Shown: positions 23,111 through 31,357 of the stretch, piece after piece | Numbering within the stretch: the stretch's first letter is position 1 | How the letters are laid out: each line of letters begins with the position of its first letter | NCBI GenBank assembly: GCA_903923175.1 | Contig: CAIXWQ010000382.1 | Location: 1 to 43,954, forward strand | Source of the DNA: an uncultured delta proteobacterium | Lineage (GTDB): Bacteria > Myxococcota_A > Polyangia > Polyangiales > JADJMO01 | DNA: 43,954 nt | Reading direction: 5' to 3' | The notes under the pieces: generated by a model | The model's input: only the letters and a program-made list of their open reading frames with translations | The model's database searches: none | Told to the model about the DNA's origin: nothing | Position numbers and translations under genes: made by a program

Positions 23111-25252
23111 ATGGCGAGCCCGGCCCACGAGCGCTTCGAACAGGGGCTGAACCCCGCCCAGCGCGCCGCGGTGGTCCACGGCGACGGCCCGATCCTCGTG
23201 CTCGCGGGGGCCGGCTCCGGCAAGACGCGCGTGATCACCAACCGCATCGCGCGCCTGCTCGCGATGGGGGTGCCGGCGACGTCGATCCTCGCGGTGACCT
23301 TCACCAACAAGGCCGCCGGCGAGATGCTCGAGCGCGTCGTCGGGCTCACGGGGGCGCGCGCCGCCCAGGGGCTCACCGTCTGCACGTTCCACGCGTTCGG
23401 CCTGCAGCTGCTCCAGCGCGAGTCGCGCTACCTCGGCTTCGGCCAGGGGTTCTCGATCTTCGACCAGTCCGACGCGTCCGGCACCATCCGCGAGCTGCTG
23501 CGCACGATCAACGTCGACGGCGGCAAGCGGCTCGACATCGGCGCGATCGTCTCGCGCATCTCGCTCGCCAAGAACTCGTTCCAGGGCCCCGACGAGATCC
23601 CCGACGGCGGCGATCTCGACGGCGACGCGGCCATCTACCAGCAGATGGCGAAGCTCGTGTACGGCAAGTACGTCGCCGCGCTCAAGGGCTTCCACGCGCT
23701 CGACTTCGACGATCTGATCTGCGAGCCGGTGCGGCTGCTCACCAAGTTCGACGAGCTGCGCGAGCGCTGGCAGAAGCGCTTCCGCTACGTCCTCGTCGAC
23801 GAGTACCAGGACACCAACCGCGTGCAGCTCGAGCTGCTGCGCCAGCTCGCCGGCGGGCACCGCAACCTCATGGTCGTCGGCGACGACGATCAGTCGATCT
23901 ACGCCTGGCGCGGCGCCGACGTGACCAACATCCTCGCGTTCGAGGATCACTTCGTCGGCGCGAAGGTCGTGAAGCTCGAGCAGAACTACCGCTCGCGCAA
24001 GCCGATCCTCGACGCGGCCAACGCCGTCGTGCAGGCCATGCCGGCCAAGAAGTACCTCAAGGCGCTCTTCACCGACCGCGTCGGGGGCGAGCCGCTGCAG
24101 CTGGTCAACTGCTCGATTCCGGAGGTCGAGGCGTCGTTCGTCGCCGGCGAGATCCAGCGGCTGATCCAGACCGGGACCTCGCCCGCCGAGATCGCGGTGA
24201 TGTACCGCGGCAACAAGCAGGCGGAGCTGATCGAAGCGGCGCTCCGCGAGCGCGACATCGCCTACACGCTGGTCGGCGGGCAGTCGTTCTTCGAGCGCAA
24301 GGAGGTCAAGGATCTCCTCTGCTACCTGCGCCTCGCGGTGAACCCGATCGACGAGATGTCGCTGCGCCGCGTGCTCAACTACCCGATGCGCGGCATCGGC
24401 GAAGGGGCGATGGCGAAGCTCGAGGCGTACTCGATCACCAAGGATCTGCCGCTGTTCCGCGCGGTGCAGCGCGCGGGCGAGATCGAAGGGCTGGCCGCCG
24501 CGGCGAAGGCCGGCTGCGCGCGCCTCGCCGAGGTGATCATCGACGCGAAGGCCGCGCTCGTCGCGCACAAGCCCGCGTCGCTCGTGGCGAAGCAGATCGC
24601 CGAGGCGATCGCGCTCAAGGAAGATCTCCACGCGGCGAGCCCGAGCGGCGAGGCGGCCCAGCGGCGCTGGAACAACGTCGAGAACCTCTACAAGACGCTC
24701 CAGCGCTACGAGACGCGGGCCGAGGAGACGGCCTGGGAGCTCGACGCGCCGCGCGCCCCTGCCCTCTCCGAGATCCTCCACCGGCTCACGCTGCGCATGG
24801 CCGAGGAGAAGGAGGAGTCGCAGGGGCTCGTGACGCTCACCACGCTGCACGGCGCCAAGGGGCTCGAATACGACGCGGTGTTCCTGATCGGGCTCGAGGA
24901 GGGGATCCTCCCGCACAAGCGCACGACCGATCCAAAGGTCACCGACGTCGTCGAGTACGTCACCGATGCGAGCGGCGACGTCGTGCAGAAGGAGGACGCG
25001 GTCGACGAGGAGCGTCGCCTGTTCTACGTCGGCGTCACGCGCGCGAAGGAGCGGCTCTACCTCTGCCGCGCGCGCGCCCGGCAGCAGCGTGGGCAGATCG
25101 TGCCGCGCTCGCCGTCGCGCTTCCTGGCCGACGTGCCCAAGGAGCTGTGCGAGACGCGCGAGGTCACCGAGCTCGCGAAGCTCGACGTCAAGCAGCTGGC
25201 GCAGAAGGCCGGCAAGGCGCTCGCGGGGTTCGGCGCGAAGCCGAAGTTCTGA
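23111..25252 (+). CDS. Rep/UvrD-family ATP-dependent DNA helicase
   Basis: A 713-residue SF1A 3'-5' helicase. ATG 23111 is preferred over the track start at 23006 because 'FEQGLNPAQRAAVVHGDGPILVLAGAGSGKT' follows directly, giving the Q motif and Walker A (33-39). Also visible are motif Ia 'ILAVTFTNKAAGEM', Walker B 'LVDEYQDTN', motif III 'VVGDDDQSIYAWRGA', motif IV 'LEQNYRS', motif V 'VTLTTLHGAKGLEYDAVFL' and motif VI 'RRLFYVGVTRAKERLYL'. It lacks nuclease domains and the long UvrD tail. It resembles Rep/PcrA proteins that clear stalled forks. No LexA-like box is seen upstream. Confidence 0.93.
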   Translation: MASPAHERFEQGLNPAQRAAVVHGDGPILVLAGAGSGKTRVITNRIARLLAMGVPATSILAVTFTNKAAGEMLERVVGLTGARAAQGLTVCTFHAFGLQLLQRESRYLGFGQGFSIFDQSDASGTIRELLRTINVDGGKRLDIGAIVSRISLAKNSFQGPDEIPDGGDLDGDAAIYQQMAKLVYGKYVAALKGFHALDFDDLICEPVRLLTKFDELRERWQKRFRYVLVDEYQDTNRVQLELLRQLAGGHRNLMVVGDDDQSIYAWRGADVTNILAFEDHFVGAKVVKLEQNYRSRKPILDAANAVVQAMPAKKYLKALFTDRVGGEPLQLVNCSIPEVEASFVAGEIQRLIQTGTSPAEIAVMYRGNKQAELIEAALRERDIAYTLVGGQSFFERKEVKDLLCYLRLAVNPIDEMSLRRVLNYPMRGIGEGAMAKLEAYSITKDLPLFRAVQRAGEIEGLAAAAKAGCARLAEVIIDAKAALVAHKPASLVAKQIAEAIALKEDLHAASPSGEAAQRRWNNVENLYKTLQRYETRAEETAWELDAPRAPALSEILHRLTLRMAEEKEESQGLVTLTTLHGAKGLEYDAVFLIGLEEGILPHKRTTDPKVTDVVEYVTDASGDVVQKEDAVDEERRLFYVGVTRAKERLYLCRARARQQRGQIVPRSPSRFLADVPKELCETREVTELAKLDVKQLAQKAGKALAGFGAKPKF

Positions 25253-25284
25253 GCGGGCGACTCCGACGGTTCGTTCGACGCCGG

Positions 25285-25599
25285 CTATCCGAGCGCCGCC
25301 AGCGCCCCCTCGAGCTCGCCGAGCGCGTGGTGGTCCCCCTTCGCGCGGGCGGCGGCGATCCCCTGCTCGAACCACGCGCGCGCGACGTCTTTCTTGCCGA
25401 GCGAATCGGCCACGCCGCCGGCCATCAGGTACTGGGCGATGTACGTCGCGTCGAAGCTGCGCAGCGCCTCGAACGCCTGGAGCGACTCCTCGAGCCGACC
25501 GAGCGACTTGAGCTCCATCGCAAGGGCGTAGCGGGCGAAGGCGGCGTCGCCGGTCCCCGACGCGATCATCTTCTGCAGGACCTCGAGGCGCTTCGACAT
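25285..25599 (-). CDS. small TPR protein
   Basis: A 104-residue soluble protein with about two to three tetratricopeptide-like repeats: 'ARYALAMELKSLGRLEESLQAFEALRSFDATY' and 'YLMAGGVADSLGKKDVARAWFEQGIAAARAKGDHHAL'. Such proteins are usually scaffolds for protein binding. It is convergent with the helicase gene, 32 bp apart. The partner is unknown. Confidence 0.75.
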   Translation of the reverse strand: MSKRLEVLQKMIASGTGDAAFARYALAMELKSLGRLEESLQAFEALRSFDATYIAQYLMAGGVADSLGKKDVARAWFEQGIAAARAKGDHHALGELEGALAALG

Positions 25600-25684
25600 C
25601 CGTGGGCCGTATCGCGAGCCTGGCCGCTGATCAATCGAAACGAGGCCGACGGCGCCTCGAACGCCGAGCGGGCCCGATCGCAGC

Positions 25685-26404
25685 TCAAGGGGCGCCGTGG
25701 GCGCGCGCGCAGGTGCCGTCGTCCGGCGCGAGGTCGAAGCCGGGCGCGATGATCGGCGCGAGCGGCTTCATGGCCGCGGGGTCGCCCACGAAGACGTCGA
25801 TCGCGTCCCCCTTCACGCCGCCGCCGTGGTCGTCGGCCCGCAGGCAGCCGTCGTGACGCTCGCCGGCGTTCGGCGCGGGGAGCACGACCCCGTCGAGCTG
25901 GCGCGCGTAGTACCAGCGCCCGAGCTCGAAGCGCTTCGGATCGACCGCGATCGAGCGAAACGGCGTGGCCGGGCGCCCCGAGGCGGTCATCCCCCAGGCG
26001 CCGGTGGTCACCTCGCGAAAGCAGAGCGGTCGGACCGTGTGCACCCCGACCACGCGGCCGTCGCAGAGCTTGCCCGAGCCCTGCATGGTGACGGCCCGAA
26101 GGAACTTCGCCGAGACGCTCGCGAGCGCGCCGCCTCCGCACTTGGGGAGCGAGACCTCGCGCGCGTCGGGGCACGGCTCGAAAGCGACGTGATAGAGCGT
26201 CACCTTGACGTGACGCGCCCCGTCCAGCGATCGCGGCGACGTCGGCGTGGCCGTGCCGGTCGCGGCGCTCGTCGGCGTGGTCGCTTCGGCGATCGGGCCG
26301 CTCGGCGCGCTCGGCCCCCCGCCCGCCCCGTGCCGCGCGCCGCAGGCGACCAACACGCACACGCAGGTCAAGGGGAGGCACCGAACGCCCCGCCCCGCGC
26401 CCAC
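25685..26404 (-). CDS. 3D (MltA C-terminal-like) domain lipoprotein
   Basis: About 239 residues from GTG 26404, selected because it gives a lipoprotein signal: Arg-containing n-region, hydrophobic 'CLPLTCVCVLVAC' with lipobox LVAC. A Ser/Thr/Ala/Pro linker follows. The C-terminal half carries a double-psi barrel of the 3D type: 'FRSIAVDPKRFELGRWYYARQLDG' and 'CLRADDHGGGVKGDAIDVFVGD', with conserved Asp residues matching 'DxGGxIKGxxID'. This domain is found in MltA and in Rpf-related cell-wall enzymes, so a peptidoglycan-linked role is plausible. Several Cys pairs in the middle suggest disulfides. The start is uncertain; an upstream GTG is also in frame. Confidence 0.75.
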   Translation of the reverse strand: MGAGRGVRCLPLTCVCVLVACGARHGAGGGPSAPSGPIAEATTPTSAATGTATPTSPRSLDGARHVKVTLYHVAFEPCPDAREVSLPKCGGGALASVSAKFLRAVTMQGSGKLCDGRVVGVHTVRPLCFREVTTGAWGMTASGRPATPFRSIAVDPKRFELGRWYYARQLDGVVLPAPNAGERHDGCLRADDHGGGVKGDAIDVFVGDPAAMKPLAPIIAPGFDLAPDDGTCARAHGAP

Positions 26405-26450
26405 CGTCGCGCCTGCGCTCCGAGTCGAGGTGTCCAAGACCGCTCTTTCA

Positions 26451-26480
26451 TTGACAGGATCGCGTGGGAGCCGCCACCAT
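26451..26480 (+). promoter_or_regulatory. putative promoter of the PP2C gene
   Basis: TTGACA (26451-26456) with a weak -10 CACCAT (26475-26480), 18-bp spacer. It lies about 55 bp before the GTG start of the phosphatase gene, where a promoter is expected. The -35 is perfect; the -10 is poor. Confidence 0.4.
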
Positions 26481-26533
26481 CCGTTCAGCCCACCCGCCGC
26501 CGTCGATCCGGGGGAGGCAACGCGAGGAAATCC

Positions 26534-27307
26534 GTGGCCGAGGCGCTCCGCATCGAGGTCGTTGGCGAGACCAACGTCGGGATGAAGCGAAATCACAACG
26601 AGGATAATTTCGCGATCCTCGACGAAGAAGGGCTCTACATCGTCGCCGACGGGATGGGCGGGCATGCCTCTGGAGAGGTTGCCTCGAAGCTCGCCGTCGA
26701 CACGATCCGCGAGTTCTTCAAGTCCACCGGCCAGGATCCCGACAAGACCTGGCCGTACAAGATGGAGCGGGGCAAGGGGTACGAGGAGAACCGCCTCATC
26801 ACCTCGATCAAGCTCGCGAACCTGCGCATCTTCGAAGAGGCGCAGGGGAACATCGGCAAGCGCGGGATGGGCACCACCGTCGTCGCGACCTTCGCGGTCG
26901 AAGGCGGCGTCTACCTCTCGCACGTCGGCGATTCGCGCATCTACCGCATCCGCGACGGCAAGATCGAGCAGCTCACCGAGGACCACTCGCTGCTCAACGA
27001 CTACATCAAGATGAAGCGCCTCTCCGCCGAGGAGATCGCGAACTTCCCGCACAAGAACGTGATCGTGCGCGCGCTCGGGATGAAGGAGAACGTGAAGGTC
27101 GACACGCGCTTCGAGACACCGAAGGCGGGCGACATCCTCCTGATGTGCAGCGATGGGCTCTCGGGCCCGGTCGACGACGCCGACATGCTCGCGATCGTGC
27201 GCAGCAGCACCGACTTGAAGGGCGCCGTCCGTCGCCTCATCGCGCGCGCGAACGAGAACGGTGGCCCCGACAACATCACCGCCGTGCTGATCCGCTGGGT
27301 CGCGTGA
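26534..27307 (+). CDS. PP2C-family Ser/Thr protein phosphatase
   Basis: A 257-residue soluble, Mg2+/Mn2+-dependent phosphatase that removes phosphate from Ser/Thr. Motifs: 'GMKRNHNEDNF' and 'VADGMGGHASGEVAS' (metal-binding Asp), 'GMGTTVVAT', 'LSHVGDSRIYRIRDGKIEQLTEDHS', 'LLMCSDGLSG' and 'GGPDNITAVLI'. All metal ligands of bacterial PrpC/Stp enzymes appear intact. The GTG 26534 start has AGGA five bases upstream; the longer track frame from 25697 is antisense to the 3D lipoprotein and is not real. Myxococcota have many eukaryote-like kinases, so it probably reverses a kinase encoded elsewhere, as no kinase is in this window. Confidence 0.93.
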   Translation: MAEALRIEVVGETNVGMKRNHNEDNFAILDEEGLYIVADGMGGHASGEVASKLAVDTIREFFKSTGQDPDKTWPYKMERGKGYEENRLITSIKLANLRIFEEAQGNIGKRGMGTTVVATFAVEGGVYLSHVGDSRIYRIRDGKIEQLTEDHSLLNDYIKMKRLSAEEIANFPHKNVIVRALGMKENVKVDTRFETPKAGDILLMCSDGLSGPVDDADMLAIVRSSTDLKGAVRRLIARANENGGPDNITAVLIRWVA

Positions 27308-27315
27308 GGGAGTGA

Positions 27316-27335
27316 CCCCAGGCCGACGCCTGGGG
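27316..27335. terminator. bidirectional stem-loop between PP2C and DUF1552 genes
   Basis: CCCCAGGC and GCCTGGGG with a CGAC loop form a perfect 8-4-8 GC-rich hairpin in the 48-bp gap between two convergent genes. It has no T-run, but its place fits a transcription terminator used from both sides. Confidence 0.6.
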
Positions 27336-27355
27336 CACGCCAGCCGACGCGGACG

Positions 27356-28717
27356 TCAGGCCGTGACCAGGCCCGGGAGCGGGCCCGTGCAGTACGTCGG
27401 GTTGCCGAACGTCGTCACGTCGGCGAGCCCCATGGCGTGGCACAGCGACACGAGCAGATCGTTGTGGTTGGTGCCGGTCGGGAAGCGGAGCCAGCGCCCG
27501 CCCGGGATGGCACCGCCGCAGCCGCCGAGCAGCAGGAACGGCATGTCGTAGCGCGAGTGCGCGTTGCCGATCGAGAGCTCGTTCACGCAGACGATCACGG
27601 TGTTGTCGAGCATCGTCCCGCTCCCTTCGGGGATGCTCTGCAGCCGCCCGGCGAAGTACGCGAGCTGCTGCGCGAACCACACGTTCATCTTCGTGAGCGT
27701 CTCCTGCGCCGCGGCGTCGGCGTCGCCGGTGTGCGAGAGCTCGTGGTGCCCCTGCGTCGCGCCGAGCCAGGTGTGCACCGTGGCGCTCACGGCGTTGGAC
27801 CACTGGAGTGAAGCGACGCGCGTGAGGTCGCAGGCGAGCGCGGCGACCAGGAGATCCATCTGGAGCTTGCCGATCGCCGGGAAATTCCCGACCTGATCGG
27901 TGTCGAGCGCGGTGGGCGGCGCGCCCGGGAGCGCGCACGCCGCGGGGAGCGGGCCGGTGCCGAGATCGAGCCGCCGCTCGATGTCGTGCACCACGTCGAG
28001 ATGCGCGGCGAGCTTCACCCGATCGGCCGCGCTCACCCGCGCGTTCAGCTTGCCGAAGTCGCGCGAGACGCCGTCGAGCACGCTCTTGCGCTGCGCGCGG
28101 AGCGCCGCCGACGCGGGGTCGCTCGGGGCTCCGAGGGTCGCGAAGAGGCGCTTGAACGCGCGGCTCGGCTCCGACTCCGGCGGCACCGGCTGCGCGGCCG
28201 CGCGGTAGCACATGCGCGTCCACACGGTCGCGCCGATGACCTGCACGCCGAGCTCGAGCGAGGGGAACGGCGTGGTCTGGCCGACGCGGCTCGCGATGTA
28301 CTGATCGACCGAGGGGCCGTTCGCCCAGCCGGTGGCCTGCCCGCCCGCGCCGACGAAGAGGCTCCCCGCCTGCAGCTCGCGCCCGGTGAGCAAGCCGCCC
28401 ATGCCGACCTGGTGCATGTCGCCCGGGCCCGAGTACGTCACCCCCATGTCGACGTTCTCGAGGATCACGAGCTGATCCTTGAACGCCTCGAGCGGCTCCA
28501 TGATCCGGCCGAGCGTGAAGGACCCGGGCGTGCCGGTCGGCCACCACGCGTTCTGGATGGTGCCGTCGGGCGTGTACCAGAACACGATCCGCTTCGGGAA
28601 CGCCGGCGGGCCGGCCTGCGAGCGGCCGACGTCGACGAAATTGAGCAGCGGCAGCGCGATCGCAGCGCCACCGAGGCCGCGGAGGAAGTTCCGGCGCGAG
28701 AGGCTCGACCGGCTCAC
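27356..28717 (-). CDS. DUF1552 family Tat-exported protein
   Basis: A 453-residue protein that starts with GTG 28717, overlapping the upstream TGA in a GTGA junction, so it is translationally coupled to the DUF1592 gene. 'LSRRNFLRGLGGAAIALPLL' is a twin-arginine signal, which points to export of a folded, possibly metal-bearing protein. Further blocks include 'KRIVFWYTPDGTIQNAWWP', 'GGLLTGRELQAGS', 'SVDQYIA', 'NAVSATVHTWLG' and 'HHELSH'. These are recognisable as DUF1552 (PF07586), a family related to DUF1501 and often paired with DUF1592/1588/1585 cytochrome-like proteins in Planctomycetes and Myxococcota. The reaction is unknown. Confidence 0.88.
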   Translation of the reverse strand: MSRSSLSRRNFLRGLGGAAIALPLLNFVDVGRSQAGPPAFPKRIVFWYTPDGTIQNAWWPTGTPGSFTLGRIMEPLEAFKDQLVILENVDMGVTYSGPGDMHQVGMGGLLTGRELQAGSLFVGAGGQATGWANGPSVDQYIASRVGQTTPFPSLELGVQVIGATVWTRMCYRAAAQPVPPESEPSRAFKRLFATLGAPSDPASAALRAQRKSVLDGVSRDFGKLNARVSAADRVKLAAHLDVVHDIERRLDLGTGPLPAACALPGAPPTALDTDQVGNFPAIGKLQMDLLVAALACDLTRVASLQWSNAVSATVHTWLGATQGHHELSHTGDADAAAQETLTKMNVWFAQQLAYFAGRLQSIPEGSGTMLDNTVIVCVNELSIGNAHSRYDMPFLLLGGCGGAIPGGRWLRFPTGTNHNDLLVSLCHAMGLADVTTFGNPTYCTGPLPGLVTA

Positions 28718-30399
28718 AGCGAGCCTCCGTCGGCGCGGCGGCTGCGGAACGCGGGCGTTTGCGTGAGCGCCACGAGCAGCTCGCGGAGGTCGTAGTGGGC
28801 CTTGGCGAAGGCGCTGCCGAGCGCGTCCAGCGTGCACCGATCGACCGTCGTCTCGCTGCGGCCGTAGCCATAGCGGAACCACTGGGTGACCACGCAGTCG
28901 CGCACCTGGCCGCTCTTGCGCAGGCGTTCTTCGAGCTCCAACGCCCCGTCGAATTTCCCGTTCACGTCGTACGAATCGAGGATCTGCCCGGTGGCGTCGA
29001 CCGGCGTCTTGCCGTCGACGTCGCGCCAGCGCCCCTCCGGATCGAAGTGCTCGAAGCCGAACCCGATCGGGTCCATCAGGTGGTGGCAGCCCGCGCAGAC
29101 CGGATCGCTCTCGTGCTGCTCGAAGCGATGCCGCGTGCTGGTGTTCGGATCGACCGCCGGCGCGTTGATCGCGACGTTGTTCGGCGGCGGCGGGATCGGC
29201 TGGCAGAGGAGCTTCTCGCGCACGAACTTGCCGCGATGGATCGGCGAGCTCTGATCGGGGCGCGAGTGGATCGCGAGGAACGAGCCCTGCGTGAGCACCC
29301 CGGCGCGTCGCGTCGCGTCGACCGGCACCTTGACGAAGCCGCTCGCCGGCGCCCCCTGCAGGCCGTAGAAATCAGCCAGCGGCTTGCTCACGAAGGTCCA
29401 CGGCGCCGTGAAGAGCGTGTCGAGGCGGCCGTCGTTCCAGAACACGTCGTCGACGAAGAGCCGCGTCTCGGTCTTCATGTCGTTACGGATGGCGTCGGTG
29501 TATTCGGGCGCCGACTTCGAGAGCGTGTCGAGCGTGGCGAGGTCGAACAGCTGGTCGTGGAAGTCCGCGACGACCGCGTGCGCGCGCGGATCCTGGAGCA
29601 TCCGCCGCGCCTGCGCCTCGACCTGCTGCGGCGTCGCGAGCTCGTCGCGCTGGGCGGCCGCGAAGAGCGCGTCGTCGGGCATCGTCCCCCAGAGGAAGTA
29701 CGAGAGGCGCGAGGCCATCTCCCACGACGTGAGCGGCACGCTGGTCGCGCCGGTCGAGGCCGCGGCGGGCGCAGCGCCGAACTCCACGCGGTAGAGGAAA
29801 TACGGCGACTGCAGCATCGCCTCGAGCACCATGCGGATCGCGACGTCGTAGCTCGCCGCGCTGCGCCCCTCGCTGAACACCTGCAGCAGCGACGCGAGCT
29901 GGTCGGCGTCGAGCGGGTGACGGTAGGCCTTCTTGCCGAAGGTGGTCACGAACGCCGCCGCGCACGCAGCCTCGCCGCCCGCCGCGGCCGGGTCGCACGG
30001 AGCGAGCTTCGAGACGTCGGCCGCCGCCGCGAGCTTCTCCGCGGCGGCGAGGTACTGCTCGCCGAGGAGGGCGCTCACGACGAGCGCGGTCGCGTTGTTG
30101 TCGAAGCCGAAGGCCTGCTCCTCCGGCGCGAACTGCTGCGCGGGCTGCGTCGTGTCGCCGAGCAGATCGTGCACCGTGTTGTCGTACTCGAAGCGCGTCA
30201 TGCGACGGATCGGCGACGGTCCGGGCTCGCTCACGCCGTCGCAGCGCGCGGTCGACGCGCCGATCGGGGCCTGCGGGATGAAGCCTGGCTTCGCGTCGCC
30301 GACGCTCCCGTCACAGGCCGAGAGCGCCGCCGCGCACGCGACCGCCGCGGCGACGAGGACGCGCGCTCGGTTCTGGGGTTTCTCGTTGCTCCGAGCCAT
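28714..30399 (-). CDS. DUF1592/DUF1588/DUF1585 multidomain lipoprotein with c-type haem motif
   Basis: A 561-residue exported protein from ATG 30399. The signal 'LVAAAVACAAALSAC' ends in lipobox LSAC. Domains in order: DUF1587-like ('IRRMTRFEYDNTVHDLLGD'), DUF1595-like ('GKKAYRHPLDADQLASLL'), DUF1592 ('YFLYRVEFG', 'LTSWEMASRLSYFLWGTMPDD'), DUF1588 ('RRAGVLTQGSFLAIHSRPDQSSPIHRG') and a C-terminal DUF1585 ('FRYGYGRSETTVDRC'). 'DPVCAGCHHLMDPIGF' holds one CxxCH motif for a covalently bound haem. The family is linked with DUF1552 partners in Planctomycetes and Myxococcota; the oxidised or reduced substrate is not known. Only 23 bp separate its start from the divergent beta-barrel gene. Confidence 0.9.
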   Translation of the reverse strand: MARSNEKPQNRARVLVAAAVACAAALSACDGSVGDAKPGFIPQAPIGASTARCDGVSEPGPSPIRRMTRFEYDNTVHDLLGDTTQPAQQFAPEEQAFGFDNNATALVVSALLGEQYLAAAEKLAAAADVSKLAPCDPAAAGGEAACAAAFVTTFGKKAYRHPLDADQLASLLQVFSEGRSAASYDVAIRMVLEAMLQSPYFLYRVEFGAAPAAASTGATSVPLTSWEMASRLSYFLWGTMPDDALFAAAQRDELATPQQVEAQARRMLQDPRAHAVVADFHDQLFDLATLDTLSKSAPEYTDAIRNDMKTETRLFVDDVFWNDGRLDTLFTAPWTFVSKPLADFYGLQGAPASGFVKVPVDATRRAGVLTQGSFLAIHSRPDQSSPIHRGKFVREKLLCQPIPPPPNNVAINAPAVDPNTSTRHRFEQHESDPVCAGCHHLMDPIGFGFEHFDPEGRWRDVDGKTPVDATGQILDSYDVNGKFDGALELEERLRKSGQVRDCVVTQWFRYGYGRSETTVDRCTLDALGSAFAKAHYDLRELLVALTQTPAFRSRRADGGSL

Positions 30400-30422
30400 C
30401 CGCGGTCGTAAGCCTCGCCGAA

Positions 30423-31352
30423 GTGCAGTCCCTGGGCGCCCGAGCGAACGCGAGCCGCAGCGACGCTGCGCGCCGTCCGCCGCCCGTCGGAGCATACTGC
30501 GTCGCCGCGGCGCTCGCATGCTCGGTCGGCGCGCTCGCGCCGGCGGCGAGGGCCGACGACGCGCAGGTCGAGTCGACCGGCGCTCGACGGACGCACCGAA
30601 CCTTCGATCCGGACCACGACGCCGTCGGGCTCGAGCTCGGCCTGGGCTTGCTCGGTCGCACGTTCGTGTACGCCGATCGCGGTACGGCGAACCTGCGCGA
30701 CTACTCCCTTTACGGCGCGCCGACGTCCTACGTCCGCGCGGAGGCATGGCCGAGCCTCCTCGCCCCTCGCCTCCCGTTCGACCTCGGCGTCGTCGGCGGT
30801 GCGTCGACCGCGTTCGGCTCCAAGAGCACGATCGACGGCGCGCGCATCGGCAACGCGTGGACGCGTTGGGACGTCGGGCTCGCCGCGCGCGTGCGCATCC
30901 CCCGCGGCAGCGCGCGCGTCAGCCTCGCCTACGGCCGCGATCGGTTCGCGTTCTCGACGAGCGACGTCGTGTTCTACGAGCTGCCGCAGGTCGACTACGC
31001 GTACGTGCGCGTCGGCGCGGACGCGCGGGTCGGGCTCGGCCGGTTCGCCGCGCTCGCGAGCCTCGGCTGGCGGTTCGCGGTGCTCGGAAGCCGCGACGGC
31101 ACGCAGCGCGAGACCATCAGCGACCGCTTCTCGCACTCCACCGTCGGCGGCATCGACGTGCAGCTCGGCGCGGCCCTGCCGCTGTGGCCGCTGCTGCGCC
31201 AGCGAGGGCTCCGCGGCCTCGAGCTGCGCGCGGCGCTCGAGTGGACGCGTTGGTTCTACGCGATGCACCCCCAGCTCGGCGACGAGTACGTCGCAGGCGG
31301 CGCGCTCGATCACATGTTCGGCCTGCGCCTCGGCGCAGCGTGGGTCTGGTGA
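30423..31352 (+). CDS. putative outer-membrane beta-barrel protein
   Basis: A 309-residue protein with a GTG start at 30423, the first in frame. A signal peptide is visible ('YCVAAALACSVGALAPAARA-DD'). The mature part is rich in alternating hydrophobic and polar strands with aromatic girdle residues ('VGLELGLGLLGRTFVYAD', 'RVSLAYGRDRFAF', 'YAYVRVGADARVGLG'). It ends with 'LRLGAAWVW', a terminal strand with C-terminal aromatic as in outer-membrane barrels. It is divergent from the DUF1592 gene, with almost no room for two promoters, and is followed immediately by a lipoprotein gene. No specific family is recognised. Confidence 0.7.
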   Translation: MQSLGARANASRSDAARRPPPVGAYCVAAALACSVGALAPAARADDAQVESTGARRTHRTFDPDHDAVGLELGLGLLGRTFVYADRGTANLRDYSLYGAPTSYVRAEAWPSLLAPRLPFDLGVVGGASTAFGSKSTIDGARIGNAWTRWDVGLAARVRIPRGSARVSLAYGRDRFAFSTSDVVFYELPQVDYAYVRVGADARVGLGRFAALASLGWRFAVLGSRDGTQRETISDRFSHSTVGGIDVQLGAALPLWPLLRQRGLRGLELRAALEWTRWFYAMHPQLGDEYVAGGALDHMFGLRLGAAWVW

Positions 31353-31357
31353 GAGCG

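Noticed and set aside
25697-26533. N-terminal extension of the PP2C ORF
   Set aside because: It is antisense to the 3D-domain lipoprotein and has no conserved sequence; GTG 26534 with AGGA upstream starts the conserved PP2C domain.
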